From Albidovulum sp. (GTDB taxonomy: Bacteria > Pseudomonadota > Alphaproteobacteria > Rhodobacterales > Rhodobacteraceae), in assembly GCA_020637635.1 (NCBI GenBank), contig JACKKB010000003.1, positions 372,001-436,000 of the forward strand: DNA of 64,000 nucleotides, read 5' to 3'. Each line of letters opens with the position of its first letter. Positions within the stretch are counted from its first letter, which is position 1. The notes beneath the pieces were generated by a model. It did no database searches, was not told the origin of the DNA, and saw only the letters and a program-made list of their open reading frames with translations. Position numbers and translations under genes: made by a program. Below, piece after piece: positions 17,048 to 24,865 of this stretch.

Positions 17048-17480
17048 TGTCCAGCACTCCGAACTTCTCGACGCAGTCCTGCCGCGTAAGCAAGCGCCGC
17101 CCCTCGCCCGCGAAGGCGTAGCTGTCGGGTTTGTGGTCGATGTAGATCTCGCTGTCGAAGCGAAATCCGTTCGGGTCGTCAAAGAGCCCGATCGGAAGCT
17201 CCAGATCGCCCGCATAGGGCCCTTCCTGCGTGACCCTGAAGTAAAGGCCGCTGCCGCAGTCGCCGCACCAGGCACGCTCCGCCCAGGACGAGGTCTGGCG
17301 GCGGACGATCTTCTGGGCGCCCTGCCAGGTGATGCTGCGCTCGGGAACGGTGACGCCGAGAAGCGACGAGCCAGTCCAGCGCCTGCACATCTCGCAATGG
17401 CAGGCGCCGAACGCCTCCGGCACCTCCCGCGCCTCGAACCGCACCGCGCCGCAAAGACATCCACCCGACCGAACGCTCAC
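17040..17480 (-). CDS. GFA-family (glutathione-dependent formaldehyde-activating-like) zinc protein
   Basis: 146-aa protein of the Mss4-like/GFA fold with zinc-binding cysteines GGCLCGAVRF, CHCEMCRRWTG and CGDCGSGLYF. The family name comes from Gfa of Paracoccus, but most members have no proven activity. GTG 17480 has a GGGAGG site five bases upstream and forms a GTGA overlap with the stop of the upstream secreted-protein gene. Its own stop overlaps the hydrolase start. It is therefore locked in the gltD...gltB transcript, although nothing in the sequence ties it to glutamate synthesis. Confidence 0.85.
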   Translation of the reverse strand: MSVRSGGCLCGAVRFEAREVPEAFGACHCEMCRRWTGSSLLGVTVPERSITWQGAQKIVRRQTSSWAERAWCGDCGSGLYFRVTQEGPYAGDLELPIGLFDDPNGFRFDSEIYIDHKPDSYAFAGEGRRLLTRQDCVEKFGVLDSE

Positions 17481-18196
17481 GGTGCCCTCCCGAATGAGAC
17501 AGGCTCTGTTTCGCCCGGAATCGCCGACATGATCGCATCGCAGCCATAGATTGGCGTCGTCGACAGATAGCCCTTCTCGCCCGGCAGCGCGAAGTCCGCG
17601 GGCGTGTCCGTCGTCGTGATCCGGTCGCCAAGGGCATTCTCGAACTGCTCCTGCTCGGCCCAGAAGACACGCCACGCGCGCGATATGAGCTGCGTGCCCC
17701 TGCGTCGCCACAGGAACTCGCCCTTCTCGCTGCGGGCGGTCAGTTCGAAACTTGTCCGCTCCAGCTTCTGCCCGTCGATGAGGATGGTCCTGCCGGTCAA
17801 CCGGTCGAACCCCGAGTAGCGCGTCACCGTTCCCTCGCTGTCGCGCGTCGCGAAGTCATAATCGTCCCGCCCGTCCTTCAGGAGCGTGCTGAACGAGGCG
17901 GGGTCCCGCTCCGATGCCAGCCGGTCCGCGATCCCCGTCGTCATGTCATAGCTTTCGAGCCAGCGGGTCTCTCGGTCGATGCGGCTCAGGTAGAACGTCC
18001 CCTCGCCATCCTGGTAGGCTGCCCACTGGTCGCCCGGGGCGTCTCGGTTGCAGGCGTAGTGCTGCACCACGCTGCAACTGCGCAGCTGCACTGTCGCGAA
18101 GACCTTGCAGCCCGCAGGCGCGCTGAACCGGCCCGCGGCATGGCCCGCGGGTGCGGCAGAAAGCGTCAGGAGAATTGCCGTGATGACCCGTCGCAT
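17477..18196 (-). CDS. Secreted protein of unknown function between gltD and gltB
   Basis: 239-aa protein with a clear signal peptide (MRRVITAILLTLSAAPAGHA, cleavage near residue 20-23). The mature part contains cysteine pairs near the N-terminus (GCKVFATVQLRSCSVVQHYAC) and one near the C-terminus (YGCDA), which could form disulfides in the periplasm. A repeated beta-like pattern (TVTRYSGFDRLTGRTILID) suggests a beta-rich fold. ATG 18196 is chosen because the signal peptide begins there; the longer ORF upstream overlaps gltD. The family is not recognised. It lies 25 bases after gltD and is coupled by GTGA to the GFA-type gene. Confidence 0.75.
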   Translation of the reverse strand: MRRVITAILLTLSAAPAGHAAGRFSAPAGCKVFATVQLRSCSVVQHYACNRDAPGDQWAAYQDGEGTFYLSRIDRETRWLESYDMTTGIADRLASERDPASFSTLLKDGRDDYDFATRDSEGTVTRYSGFDRLTGRTILIDGQKLERTSFELTARSEKGEFLWRRRGTQLISRAWRVFWAEQEQFENALGDRITTTDTPADFALPGEKGYLSTTPIYGCDAIMSAIPGETEPVSFGRAP

Positions 18197-18221
18197 CGCT
18201 CCGCTCACTTCTCGTGTGCCG

Positions 18222-19691
18222 TCACTCGGCGGCCACCGCGCCGGCCTCCGCCAGATAGCCCAGCACGCTTTCCGCCGCCTCGCGCCCGTCACGGATCGCC
18301 CATACGACGAGGCTTGCGCCACGCACGATGTCGCCCACTGCGAAGACGCCGGGAAGGCTGGTCTGGTGGGTGTGAAAGTCGGTCCTGAGCGTTCCCCAGC
18401 GCGTCACCTCGAGCCCGGTGACGCCCCAGAGCTTCGGCAGGTCCTCGGGCTCGAACCCGAGCGCCTTGATGACCAGGTCGGCGCCCTCGACATAGTCGGC
18501 GCCCTCGATCAGTTCGGGGCTCCGCCGTCCGGTCGCGTCGGGCGCGCCGAGCTGCATCCGCTGCACCAGCACGCCCTCGACAGCCTCGCCCGCGGCAAAA
18601 CCCTTGGGTGCGGTCAGCCAGACGAACTCGACGCCCTCCTCTTCGGCGTTCTGAACCTCGCGCTGCGAGCCCGGCATGTTCGCGCGGTCGCGCCGGTAGA
18701 GACATTTCACCGTCTTCGCACCCTGCCGGACTGCGGTGCGAACGCAGTCCATCGCCGTGTCGCCGCCACCGATGACGACAACCCGCTTGCCGGCCGCATC
18801 CAGCTTGCCGTCGTCGAACGCGGCCACGGCGTCGCCAAAGCTCTTGCGGTTGGATGCCGTCAGATAGTCGATCGCGCGCACGATCCCGGTGGCCCCGGCG
18901 TTCGGCCCGCCGAGGTCGCGGCTCTTGTAGACACCGGTCGCGATCACCACCGCGTCGTGCTTGCCGCGAATCTCCTCGAAGCCGATCGTTTCGCCTACCG
19001 AGGCATTGAGCACGAACCTCACGCCGGACGCCTCGAGCTGCGCGATACGGCGCATCACCACGTCCTTCTCGAGCTTGAAGCCGGGGATGCCGTAGGTCAT
19101 GAGCCCGCCCGCGCGGTCGTAGCGGTCATAGACCGTCACCTGCACCCCGGCGCGGCGAAGCGCATCCGCGGCGGCAAGCCCGCCCGGCCCCGCACCGATG
19201 ATCGCGACGCTCTCGCCGCGCTCTTGCAACGGTCGCGCCGGCAGGATCCAGCCGTTATCCCAGGCGCTGTCGGTGATGTACTTCTCGATCGCTCCGATCG
19301 TCACCGTGCCATGCCCCGATTGCTCGATCACGCAATTGCCTTCGCAGAGCCTGTCCTGCGGGCATATCCGACCGCAGATCTCCGGGAAGGTGTTGGTTGA
19401 CTGGCTGAGCTCGTAAGCTTCCCGGAGCCGGCCCTCGGCGGTCATGCGCAGCCAGTCGGGGATGTTGTTGTGAAGCGGGCAATGCGACTGGCAGAAGGGC
19501 ACGCCGCATTGGCTGCAGCGCCCTGCCTGTTCGGCCGCCTTGGCGGCAGCAAACTCGCGATAGATCTCGTCGAAGTCTTGTGCCCGCGCCGTGGCGTCGC
19601 GCTTTTGCGGCATCTCTTTCGAGAGCGTCACGAACTTGAGCATTCGGTTCTGCGCCACGGCAAGGTCTCCCGACGGAAAGTGAGTGCGCAT
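18222..19691 (-). CDS. gltD: Glutamate synthase (NADPH) small chain
   Basis: Flavoprotein subunit (489 aa) that takes electrons from NADPH and passes them through two 4Fe-4S clusters to GltB. The N-terminal cysteine clusters are CSQCGVPFCQSHCPLHN and CGRICPQDRLCEGNC. The FAD-binding motif is AIIGAGPGGLAAAD and the NADPH motif VVVIGGGDTAMDC. The C-terminal FAD motif is GVFAVGDIVRG. ATG 19691 has GGAGG five bases upstream and is preferred over ATG 19703. It is the first gene of the five-gene unit ending in gltB; the AT-rich 185-bp stretch upstream presumably holds its promoter. Confidence 0.96.
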   Translation of the reverse strand: MRTHFPSGDLAVAQNRMLKFVTLSKEMPQKRDATARAQDFDEIYREFAAAKAAEQAGRCSQCGVPFCQSHCPLHNNIPDWLRMTAEGRLREAYELSQSTNTFPEICGRICPQDRLCEGNCVIEQSGHGTVTIGAIEKYITDSAWDNGWILPARPLQERGESVAIIGAGPGGLAAADALRRAGVQVTVYDRYDRAGGLMTYGIPGFKLEKDVVMRRIAQLEASGVRFVLNASVGETIGFEEIRGKHDAVVIATGVYKSRDLGGPNAGATGIVRAIDYLTASNRKSFGDAVAAFDDGKLDAAGKRVVVIGGGDTAMDCVRTAVRQGAKTVKCLYRRDRANMPGSQREVQNAEEEGVEFVWLTAPKGFAAGEAVEGVLVQRMQLGAPDATGRRSPELIEGADYVEGADLVIKALGFEPEDLPKLWGVTGLEVTRWGTLRTDFHTHQTSLPGVFAVGDIVRGASLVVWAIRDGREAAESVLGYLAEAGAVAAE

Positions 19692-19876
19692 TGCTACCTC
19701 CAACCGGCCAGAAATAAAAGTCAGTTGTATTGACCTTGTTTGAATATTTCTGCGCTTGGGAGATCGCCATTGGCCCGCTTCGGCAAAATTCGGGTCAGCA
19801 ATTGCTACCTAAATGCCCTGGACGGCGGCGCGCAACCACCCGGCTGCGCGCGGCCGGCCGCGATTCGACTGCCCTT

Positions 19877-20671
19877 TCAGGCAACAAGCCCCGCCTGCGC
19901 GAGGAGCAGCAGAGCGCCGCCGAAGAGGATGCGGTAGATGGCAAAGGCGGTGAACCGATGGCTGCGAATGAAGCCGAGCAGCCACTTCACCGCGACAAAG
20001 GCGGTCACCGTCGACACGACGAAGGCTATGCCGAGCCCCGTCCAGTCCTCGGTCGCGCCGCCGCCCTTCAACTCCTTGAGAAGCTCGTAGCCGCTTGCCG
20101 CATACATGGTCGGGATGCCGACGAGAAACGCGAACTCCGTCGCCGCGCCACGGTTCGAGGTTCCAAGCAGCATCGCCGCGAAGATCGTCGCGGCCGAACG
20201 GGAGGTGCCGGGAAAGATCCCGGCCACGATCTGCGCCAGACCGACGGCAACCGCAACACGCATGGGAATCGCACTGCTGGCCGGCAGCCGCGCCGCAAAT
20301 GTCTCGGCGACGATCATCCAGAGGCCACCAAGCACAAGCGCCCAGGCAACGGGCGTGACCGTCGACGGCAGTTCGAACCCGAGCTTCTTGACGACAAGGC
20401 CAAGCACCGCCGTGATCAGGAACGCAACCGCAAGTTTGAAAAGATAGTCTCGGTTCCCCGGCTCGCGCCAGCCAATCGCGAGGTCCATGAGCCGTCGCCA
20501 GTAGATCAGCGTCACGGCAAGGATAGCCCCCGCCTGGATGACGATGTTGTACATGTCCGACCGTGCGCCGAGCCAATGCTCGGCCACGAGAAGGTGCCCG
20601 GTGCTGGAGATCGGAAGAAATTCCGTGATCCCCTCGATGATCCCGAGCAGGACGTCATTCAGGTAAGACAA
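19877..20671 (-). CDS. uppP: Undecaprenyl-diphosphatase
   Basis: Integral membrane phosphatase (264 aa, BacA family) recycling undecaprenyl diphosphate for cell-wall and LPS synthesis. The two family signatures are present: GIIEGITEFLPISSTGHLLV near the N-terminus and FPGTSRSAATIFAAMLLG at about 165-182. Both carry the catalytic Glu/Ser/Arg residues. About seven to eight hydrophobic helices are visible. It follows the NDUFA9-like gene by 21 bases on the same strand. Confidence 0.95.
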   Translation of the reverse strand: MSYLNDVLLGIIEGITEFLPISSTGHLLVAEHWLGARSDMYNIVIQAGAILAVTLIYWRRLMDLAIGWREPGNRDYLFKLAVAFLITAVLGLVVKKLGFELPSTVTPVAWALVLGGLWMIVAETFAARLPASSAIPMRVAVAVGLAQIVAGIFPGTSRSAATIFAAMLLGTSNRGAATEFAFLVGIPTMYAASGYELLKELKGGGATEDWTGLGIAFVVSTVTAFVAVKWLLGFIRSHRFTAFAIYRILFGGALLLLAQAGLVA

Positions 20672-20692
20672 CTGCGGGTCCCCTTCGCGCGA

Positions 20693-21679
20693 TCAGGACG
20701 GGTTCTTGAGATTCCTTGCGGAGGCCTTGATCGCGTCATACTGACCAGAGGGACGGAAGCGCCAGAGGTAATCGGGCAGGACGGCAGGCATCGGCGTCGC
20801 CGCGACGCCGAGGTCGGCAAGGCCGCGCGCACCCTCGGCCACGACGTTGTCGTGGCGCAGCATCTTCACCTGATCGACGGTCAGCAGACGGTTCGCGATC
20901 AGCCGGCCGGTCAGCGCCGAGCCGAAATCGAGCAGCCAAGCCTTGATGCGCGCTGCCCAGAACGGAATGTTGAGCACCAGCCGGCGCCGGCCCACAACCT
21001 TCAGCATCTCGCCCATGAGCTCGCGGAACGTCGCGACATCCGGCCCGCCAAGCTCGTAGACGCCGCGCGCCCCACCGAGGAGCGCGGACACCGCGGCCGC
21101 GGCAACGTCATCGACATAGACCGGCTGGAAACGCGTCTTGTCGCCGACGATGGGCAGGACCGGCCCGAACCGCGCAAGCGCCGCGAACTTGTTGAAGAAC
21201 CCGTCCTGCGGCCCGAACATCACCGAGGGACGCAGGATCGCGGCGCCCGGAAAGGCCGCCGTGACCGCCGCCTCGCCCGCGGCCTTGGTGCGGGCGTAGA
21301 GACTGTCGCTTGCCGCATCGGCACCGATCGCGGAGACATGGACGAGAGCCCCCACGCCGCCCGACGCCGCGAGCCGCGCGATCCGGCCAGCGCCTTCGGC
21401 CTGGACGGCCTCGAAATTGTTGCGCCCCGCCTTGTCGAAGGTGCCGACGCAGTTCACCACGGCGTCGGCGCCAGCCATCGCCGCAGCGACGGAAGCGTCG
21501 TCACGGATGTTGCAGAAGACCGGCTCGACCTGCCCGACTGCACCATAGGGCCTCACGAAGAGCGCCTCGTTCGGGCGCCGGCAGGCGACGCGCACGCGCC
21601 AGCCCTCTTTCGCCATCCGCCGCGCGATGTAGCGCCCGAGGAATCCCGATCCGCCGAAGATGGTGACAAGCTTCGCCAT
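20693..21679 (-). CDS. Complex I NDUFA9-family NAD(P)H-binding protein
   Basis: 328-aa atypical short-chain dehydrogenase. The Rossmann motif TIFGGSGFLGRYIARRMA starts at residue 5. VNCVGTFDKAGRNNFEAVQA and LVHVSAIGADAASDSLYARTK (Ser/Tyr-Lys region) follow. It resembles the NDUFA9-like accessory subunit of complex I conserved in alphaproteobacteria and mitochondria, which also goes under sugar epimerase names. ATG 21679 is selected because the Rossmann fold begins there; the ORF extends upstream without homology. It is probably cotranscribed with uppP. Substrate specificity cannot be read from the sequence. Confidence 0.82.
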   Translation of the reverse strand: MAKLVTIFGGSGFLGRYIARRMAKEGWRVRVACRRPNEALFVRPYGAVGQVEPVFCNIRDDASVAAAMAGADAVVNCVGTFDKAGRNNFEAVQAEGAGRIARLAASGGVGALVHVSAIGADAASDSLYARTKAAGEAAVTAAFPGAAILRPSVMFGPQDGFFNKFAALARFGPVLPIVGDKTRFQPVYVDDVAAAAVSALLGGARGVYELGGPDVATFRELMGEMLKVVGRRRLVLNIPFWAARIKAWLLDFGSALTGRLIANRLLTVDQVKMLRHDNVVAEGARGLADLGVAATPMPAVLPDYLWRFRPSGQYDAIKASARNLKNPS

Positions 21680-21805
21680 GCGACTGCCTCCCGGCAAAGT
21701 TCTGGTTCGGCACCTGATTAACGCCCCAGGGCGCGCCAAACAAGGCGCGAATGCGCCCCGTTGACAGGGCATGGCGTCCCCTATACATGGCGCTCCACGA
21801 CACCT

Positions 21806-21890
21806 GCCCAGGTGGCGGAATTGGTAGACGCGCACGGTTCAGGTCCGTGTGCCGCAAGGCGTGGAGGTTCGAGTCCTCTCCTGGGCACCA
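21806..21890 (+). tRNA. tRNA-Leu (anticodon CAG)
   Basis: An 85-base class II tRNA with encoded CCA. The acceptor stem is GCCCAGG (21806-21812) with CCTGGGC (21880-21886), then A and CCA. The anticodon stem CACGG/CCGTG encloses the loop TTCAGGT with anticodon CAG at 21840-21842. A variable arm and the T loop GGTTCGAGTCC follow. It decodes the CTG leucine codon, dominant in this GC-rich genome. No integrase or attachment-site duplication is visible next to it. Confidence 0.97.
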
Positions 21891-21911
21891 TCCCTTCGGC
21901 GGCGATAGCGC

Positions 21912-21940
21912 TTGCAGACTCTCCGGTCTTGGCCTATATC
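21912..21940 (+). promoter_or_regulatory. Candidate sigma-70 promoter of rimP-nusA-infB
   Basis: TTGCAG (21912-21917) and TATATC (21935-21940) are separated by 17 bases, giving a predicted transcript start near 21947. The resulting leader of about 85 bases contains two hairpins before the rimP ATG at 22032. Confidence 0.55.
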
Positions 21941-21955
21941 CTCCTCAACAGCGGC

Positions 21956-22017
21956 GCTGCGGGGTCCAAACTCGCAGCCCACCGGAGAAGTTCGACGGGC
22001 CGCAGGGCCCGTTTTTT
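21956..22017 (+). promoter_or_regulatory. rimP leader: tandem hairpins ending in an intrinsic terminator (attenuator)
   Basis: Hairpin 1 pairs GCTGCG (21956-21961) with CGCAGC (21973-21978). Hairpin 2 pairs ACGGGCC (21995-22001) with GGCCCGT (22006-22012) around a 4-base loop, and T residues run from 22012 to 22017. That is a Rho-independent terminator 15 bases before the rimP start codon and after its own promoter, so it would act as an attenuator. A rimP-leader motif of this type has been described for alphaproteobacteria; I assign it from position and structure, not by covariance search. Confidence 0.65.
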
Positions 22018-22031
22018 ATTGCCTGGAGACG

Positions 22032-22601
22032 ATGACCGACCTCATCGCCAAGACCGCCATCGACCGGCGCCTGGCCGAGATCCTGACCCCGACCATCGAG
22101 GGGCTGGGATTCGAGCTGGTGCGAGTCCGGCTGATGGGCGGCATGACCAAGACACTGCAGATCATGGCCGACCGCCCCGAAGGCGGGATCGACGTTGACG
22201 ACTGCGGGCGCATCTCGGTTGCCGTCTCCGCGGTGCTCGACGTCGAGGACCCGATCGACGAGACCTATACGCTCGAGGTCTCCTCGCCCGGCATCGACCG
22301 GCCGCTTACCCGGCTGAAGGATTTCGAGGCCTGGAAGGGCTACGAGGCCCGCATCGAGACCACCGATCTCATCGACGGCCGCAAGCGCTTCAAGGGCCTG
22401 CTCGCCGGCACCGAGGGCGAGGATGTGCTCGTCGAGATCGAGGAAGGCACCATCGGACTGAAGTTCGATTGGCTTGCCGACGCCAAGCTCGTCCTGACGG
22501 ACGAACTCATCGCCGAGATGCTGCGGCAGAAGAAGGCCACCGAACAGGTGGACGCCGCCGCCTATGACCAGATCGAAGAACATACGTCCGAGGAGGATTG
22601 A
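22032..22601 (+). CDS. rimP: Ribosome maturation factor RimP
   Basis: 189-aa factor needed for 30S subunit maturation. The N-terminal domain carries FELVRVRLMGG and GGIDVDDCGRISVAVSAVLD. LEVSSPGIDRPLTRLKDFEA is the family's signature, and a C-terminal SH3-like part follows (FKGLLAGTEGEDV). The acidic tail (QIEEHTSEED) is typical of alphaproteobacterial RimP. ATG 22032 is used since the protein aligns from there; the ORF upstream runs through the leader hairpins. It is the first gene of the rimP-nusA-ylxR-infB operon; nusA follows with no gap. Confidence 0.94.
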   Translation: MTDLIAKTAIDRRLAEILTPTIEGLGFELVRVRLMGGMTKTLQIMADRPEGGIDVDDCGRISVAVSAVLDVEDPIDETYTLEVSSPGIDRPLTRLKDFEAWKGYEARIETTDLIDGRKRFKGLLAGTEGEDVLVEIEEGTIGLKFDWLADAKLVLTDELIAEMLRQKKATEQVDAAAYDQIEEHTSEED

Positions 22602-24212
22602 ATGGCCATTACCTCTGCCAACCAGCTCGAGCTTCTGCAGACGGCCGAAGCCGTCGCGCGCGAGAAGATGATCGACCCCGGCCTCGTGATCGAGGCCATG
22701 GAAGAGAGCCTCGCTCGCGCCGCGAAGTCGCGCTACGGCTCCGAGATGGATATTCGCGTCTCGATCGACCGCAAGACCGGCAGGGCGACCTTCACCCGCG
22801 TCCGCACCGTCGTCGAGGACGAGCTTCTGGAGAACTATCAGGCGGAACTGACCGTCGCCCAGGCCAAGCCCTATCTCGACGACCCCAAGGTCGGCGACAC
22901 GATCGTCGACGAGGTGCCGCCGGTGGATCTCGGCCGGATCGCCGCGCAGTCGGCCAAGCAGGTTATCCTCCAGAAGGTCCGCGAGGCCGAGCGCGACCGC
23001 CAGTTCGAGGAGTTCAAGGACCGCAAGGGCACGATCATCAACGGCGTCGTCAAGCGCGAGGAATACGGCAACATCATCGTCGACATCGGCCGCGGCGAGG
23101 CGATCTTGCGCCGTAACGAGAAGATCGGCCGCGAAAGCTACCGCCCGAACGACCGTATCCGTTGCTACATCAAGGACGTGCGCCGCGAAGCCCGCGGTCC
23201 GCAAGTGTTCCTCAGCCGCACCGATCCGCAGTTCATGGCCGAGCTCTTCAAGATGGAAGTGCCCGAGATCTATGACGGCATCATCGAGATCAAGGCCGTG
23301 GCCCGCGATCCCGGTTCGCGCGCCAAGATCGGCGTCATCTCCTACGACAACGCGATCGACCCGGTAGGTGCCTGCGTCGGCATGCGCGGCAGCCGCGTGC
23401 AGGCGGTCGTGAACGAGCTTCAGGGCGAGAAGATCGACATCATCCCCTGGAACGAGGATCAGGCCACCTTCCTTGTGAACGCGTTGCAGCCCGCCGAGGT
23501 CGCCAAGGTGGTGATCGACGAGGAGGCCGGCAAGATCGAGGTCGTGGTCCCAGACGAACAGCTCTCGCTCGCCATCGGCCGGCGGGGCCAGAACGTCCGG
23601 CTCGCCAGCCAGCTGACCGGTCTCGACATCGACATCCTGACCGAAGAGGAAGAGAGCCGGCGCCGTCAGGCCGAGTTTGCCGAACGCACCCGGCTCTTCA
23701 TGGATACGCTGGACCTCGACGAGTTCTTCGCCCAGCTTCTGGTCGCCGAAGGCTTCACCAACCTCGAGGAAGTCGCCTATGTCGAGCTCGACGAGCTCCT
23801 GACGATCGAGGGCGTCGACGATGCCACCGCGCAGGAACTTCAGGCCCGTGCCCGCGACGTGATCGAGGAGCAGAACCGCAAGGCGCTGGAACATGCGCGC
23901 GAACTCGGCGTCGAGGACAGCCTCGTCGGCTTCGAGGGGCTGACCCCGCAGATGATCGAGGCGCTGGCGCTCGACGGCGTGAAGACGCTCGAGGATTTCG
24001 CGACCTGCGCCGATTGGGAACTGGCCGGCGGCTGGACCACGGTGAACGGCGAACGGGTGAAGGACGACGGTCTGCTCGAGAAGTTCGACATGAGCCTCGA
24101 AGAGGCGCAGCACCTGGTCATGACCGCGCGCATCCAGCTCGGCTGGGTCGACCCGGCCGAGCTTGAGGCCGAGGCCGAAGAGGGCGCCGAAGACGAGGAG
24201 GTCGAGGCCTGA
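22602..24212 (+). CDS. nusA: Transcription termination/antitermination factor NusA
   Basis: 536-aa RNA polymerase-associated factor controlling pausing, intrinsic termination and antitermination. The N-terminal polymerase-binding domain (about 1-125) has AREKMIDPGLVIEAMEESLA. An S1 domain follows (GTIINGVVKREEYGNIIVDI), then two KH domains (DPVGACVGMRGSRVQAVVNE and LSLAIGRRGQNVRLASQLTG). The C-terminus holds NusA repeats and an acidic end (EAEAEEGAEDEEVEA). The start codon immediately follows the rimP stop. NusA may itself act on the terminator in the operon leader; that is inference. Confidence 0.97.
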   Translation: MAITSANQLELLQTAEAVAREKMIDPGLVIEAMEESLARAAKSRYGSEMDIRVSIDRKTGRATFTRVRTVVEDELLENYQAELTVAQAKPYLDDPKVGDTIVDEVPPVDLGRIAAQSAKQVILQKVREAERDRQFEEFKDRKGTIINGVVKREEYGNIIVDIGRGEAILRRNEKIGRESYRPNDRIRCYIKDVRREARGPQVFLSRTDPQFMAELFKMEVPEIYDGIIEIKAVARDPGSRAKIGVISYDNAIDPVGACVGMRGSRVQAVVNELQGEKIDIIPWNEDQATFLVNALQPAEVAKVVIDEEAGKIEVVVPDEQLSLAIGRRGQNVRLASQLTGLDIDILTEEEESRRRQAEFAERTRLFMDTLDLDEFFAQLLVAEGFTNLEEVAYVELDELLTIEGVDDATAQELQARARDVIEEQNRKALEHARELGVEDSLVGFEGLTPQMIEALALDGVKTLEDFATCADWELAGGWTTVNGERVKDDGLLEKFDMSLEEAQHLVMTARIQLGWVDPAELEAEAEEGAEDEEVEA

Positions 24213-24235
24213 AATGGGCCTCGGGGAGCACTCAT

Positions 24236-24865
24236 ATGACCCGCGGGGGACGCGAAAAGGATAGGGAAGAGCCGGACAGGCGCTGCATCGTCACGGGTGA
24301 CGCGCAGCCGAAGGCTGGCCTGATCCGCTTCGTCGTGTCGCCCGAAGGCGTCGTGGTGCCCGATCTGGCCGGCAAGCTGCCCGGCCGCGGAATCTGGGTG
24401 ACCGCCGATCGCGGCGCGATCGAGACTGCCTCGCGCAAAGGTCTTTTCGCCCGCGCCGCGAAGGCGCCGGCGTCGGCGCCCGAGAACCTGGCCGGAATGG
24501 TCGAGATCGGCCTCGCGCGCCGTGTCGTCGATCTCGTCTCGCTGGCCCGCAAGGCGGGTCTGGCGGTCGCCGGCTTCGAGAAGGTGAAGGGTTGGCTCGC
24601 CGACGGCAAGGCCAGGGTGCTCCTGCAGGCGTCCGACGGCTCCGAGCGCGGCAAGGGCAAGCTCTGGACCCCGGAGGGCGGGCGCTGGTTCGGTTGCCTG
24701 ACGGCTGCCGAGCTCGGGCTGGCATTCGGGCGCGATAGTGTGATACATGGCGCCCTCGGCGCTGGCGGACTCTCCCGACGTGTTGTAGAGGAAGCGGCAA
24801 AGCTTTCGGGTTTGCGAAAGAATGACGGCGGTTCTGCCGCCGGGAAGGATACGAAGTCGGCATGA
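24236..24865 (+). CDS. YlxR (DUF448) / L7Ae-like RNA-binding protein
   Basis: 209-aa protein combining an N-terminal YlxR domain (RRCIVTGDAQPKAGLIRFVV and LPGRGIWVTADRG, about 15-70) with a C-terminal L7Ae/L30e-like half (LVSLARKAGLAVAGFEKVKG to ASDGSERGKGK). Such fused proteins sit between nusA and infB in many alphaproteobacteria and are presumed to bind nucleic acid. The C-terminal half contains the elements EVVEEAAKLSGL-like helix and a Lys-rich end. It overlaps infB by ATGA. Confidence 0.88.
   Translation: MTRGGREKDREEPDRRCIVTGDAQPKAGLIRFVVSPEGVVVPDLAGKLPGRGIWVTADRGAIETASRKGLFARAAKAPASAPENLAGMVEIGLARRVVDLVSLARKAGLAVAGFEKVKGWLADGKARVLLQASDGSERGKGKLWTPEGGRWFGCLTAAELGLAFGRDSVIHGALGAGGLSRRVVEEAAKLSGLRKNDGGSAAGKDTKSA

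Noticed and set aside
16229..17464. Full 411-aa version of the hydrolase gene starting at 17464
   Set aside because: The first ~139 residues are an Arg/Ser-rich out-of-frame reading of the GFA gene. The GTG at 17047, overlapping the GFA stop, gives a sensible N-terminus.
21806..21890. tRNA-Leu as integration site of a mobile element
   Set aside because: No integrase, no repeat of the tRNA 3' end and no foreign-looking genes follow. The downstream region is the conserved rimP-infB operon.
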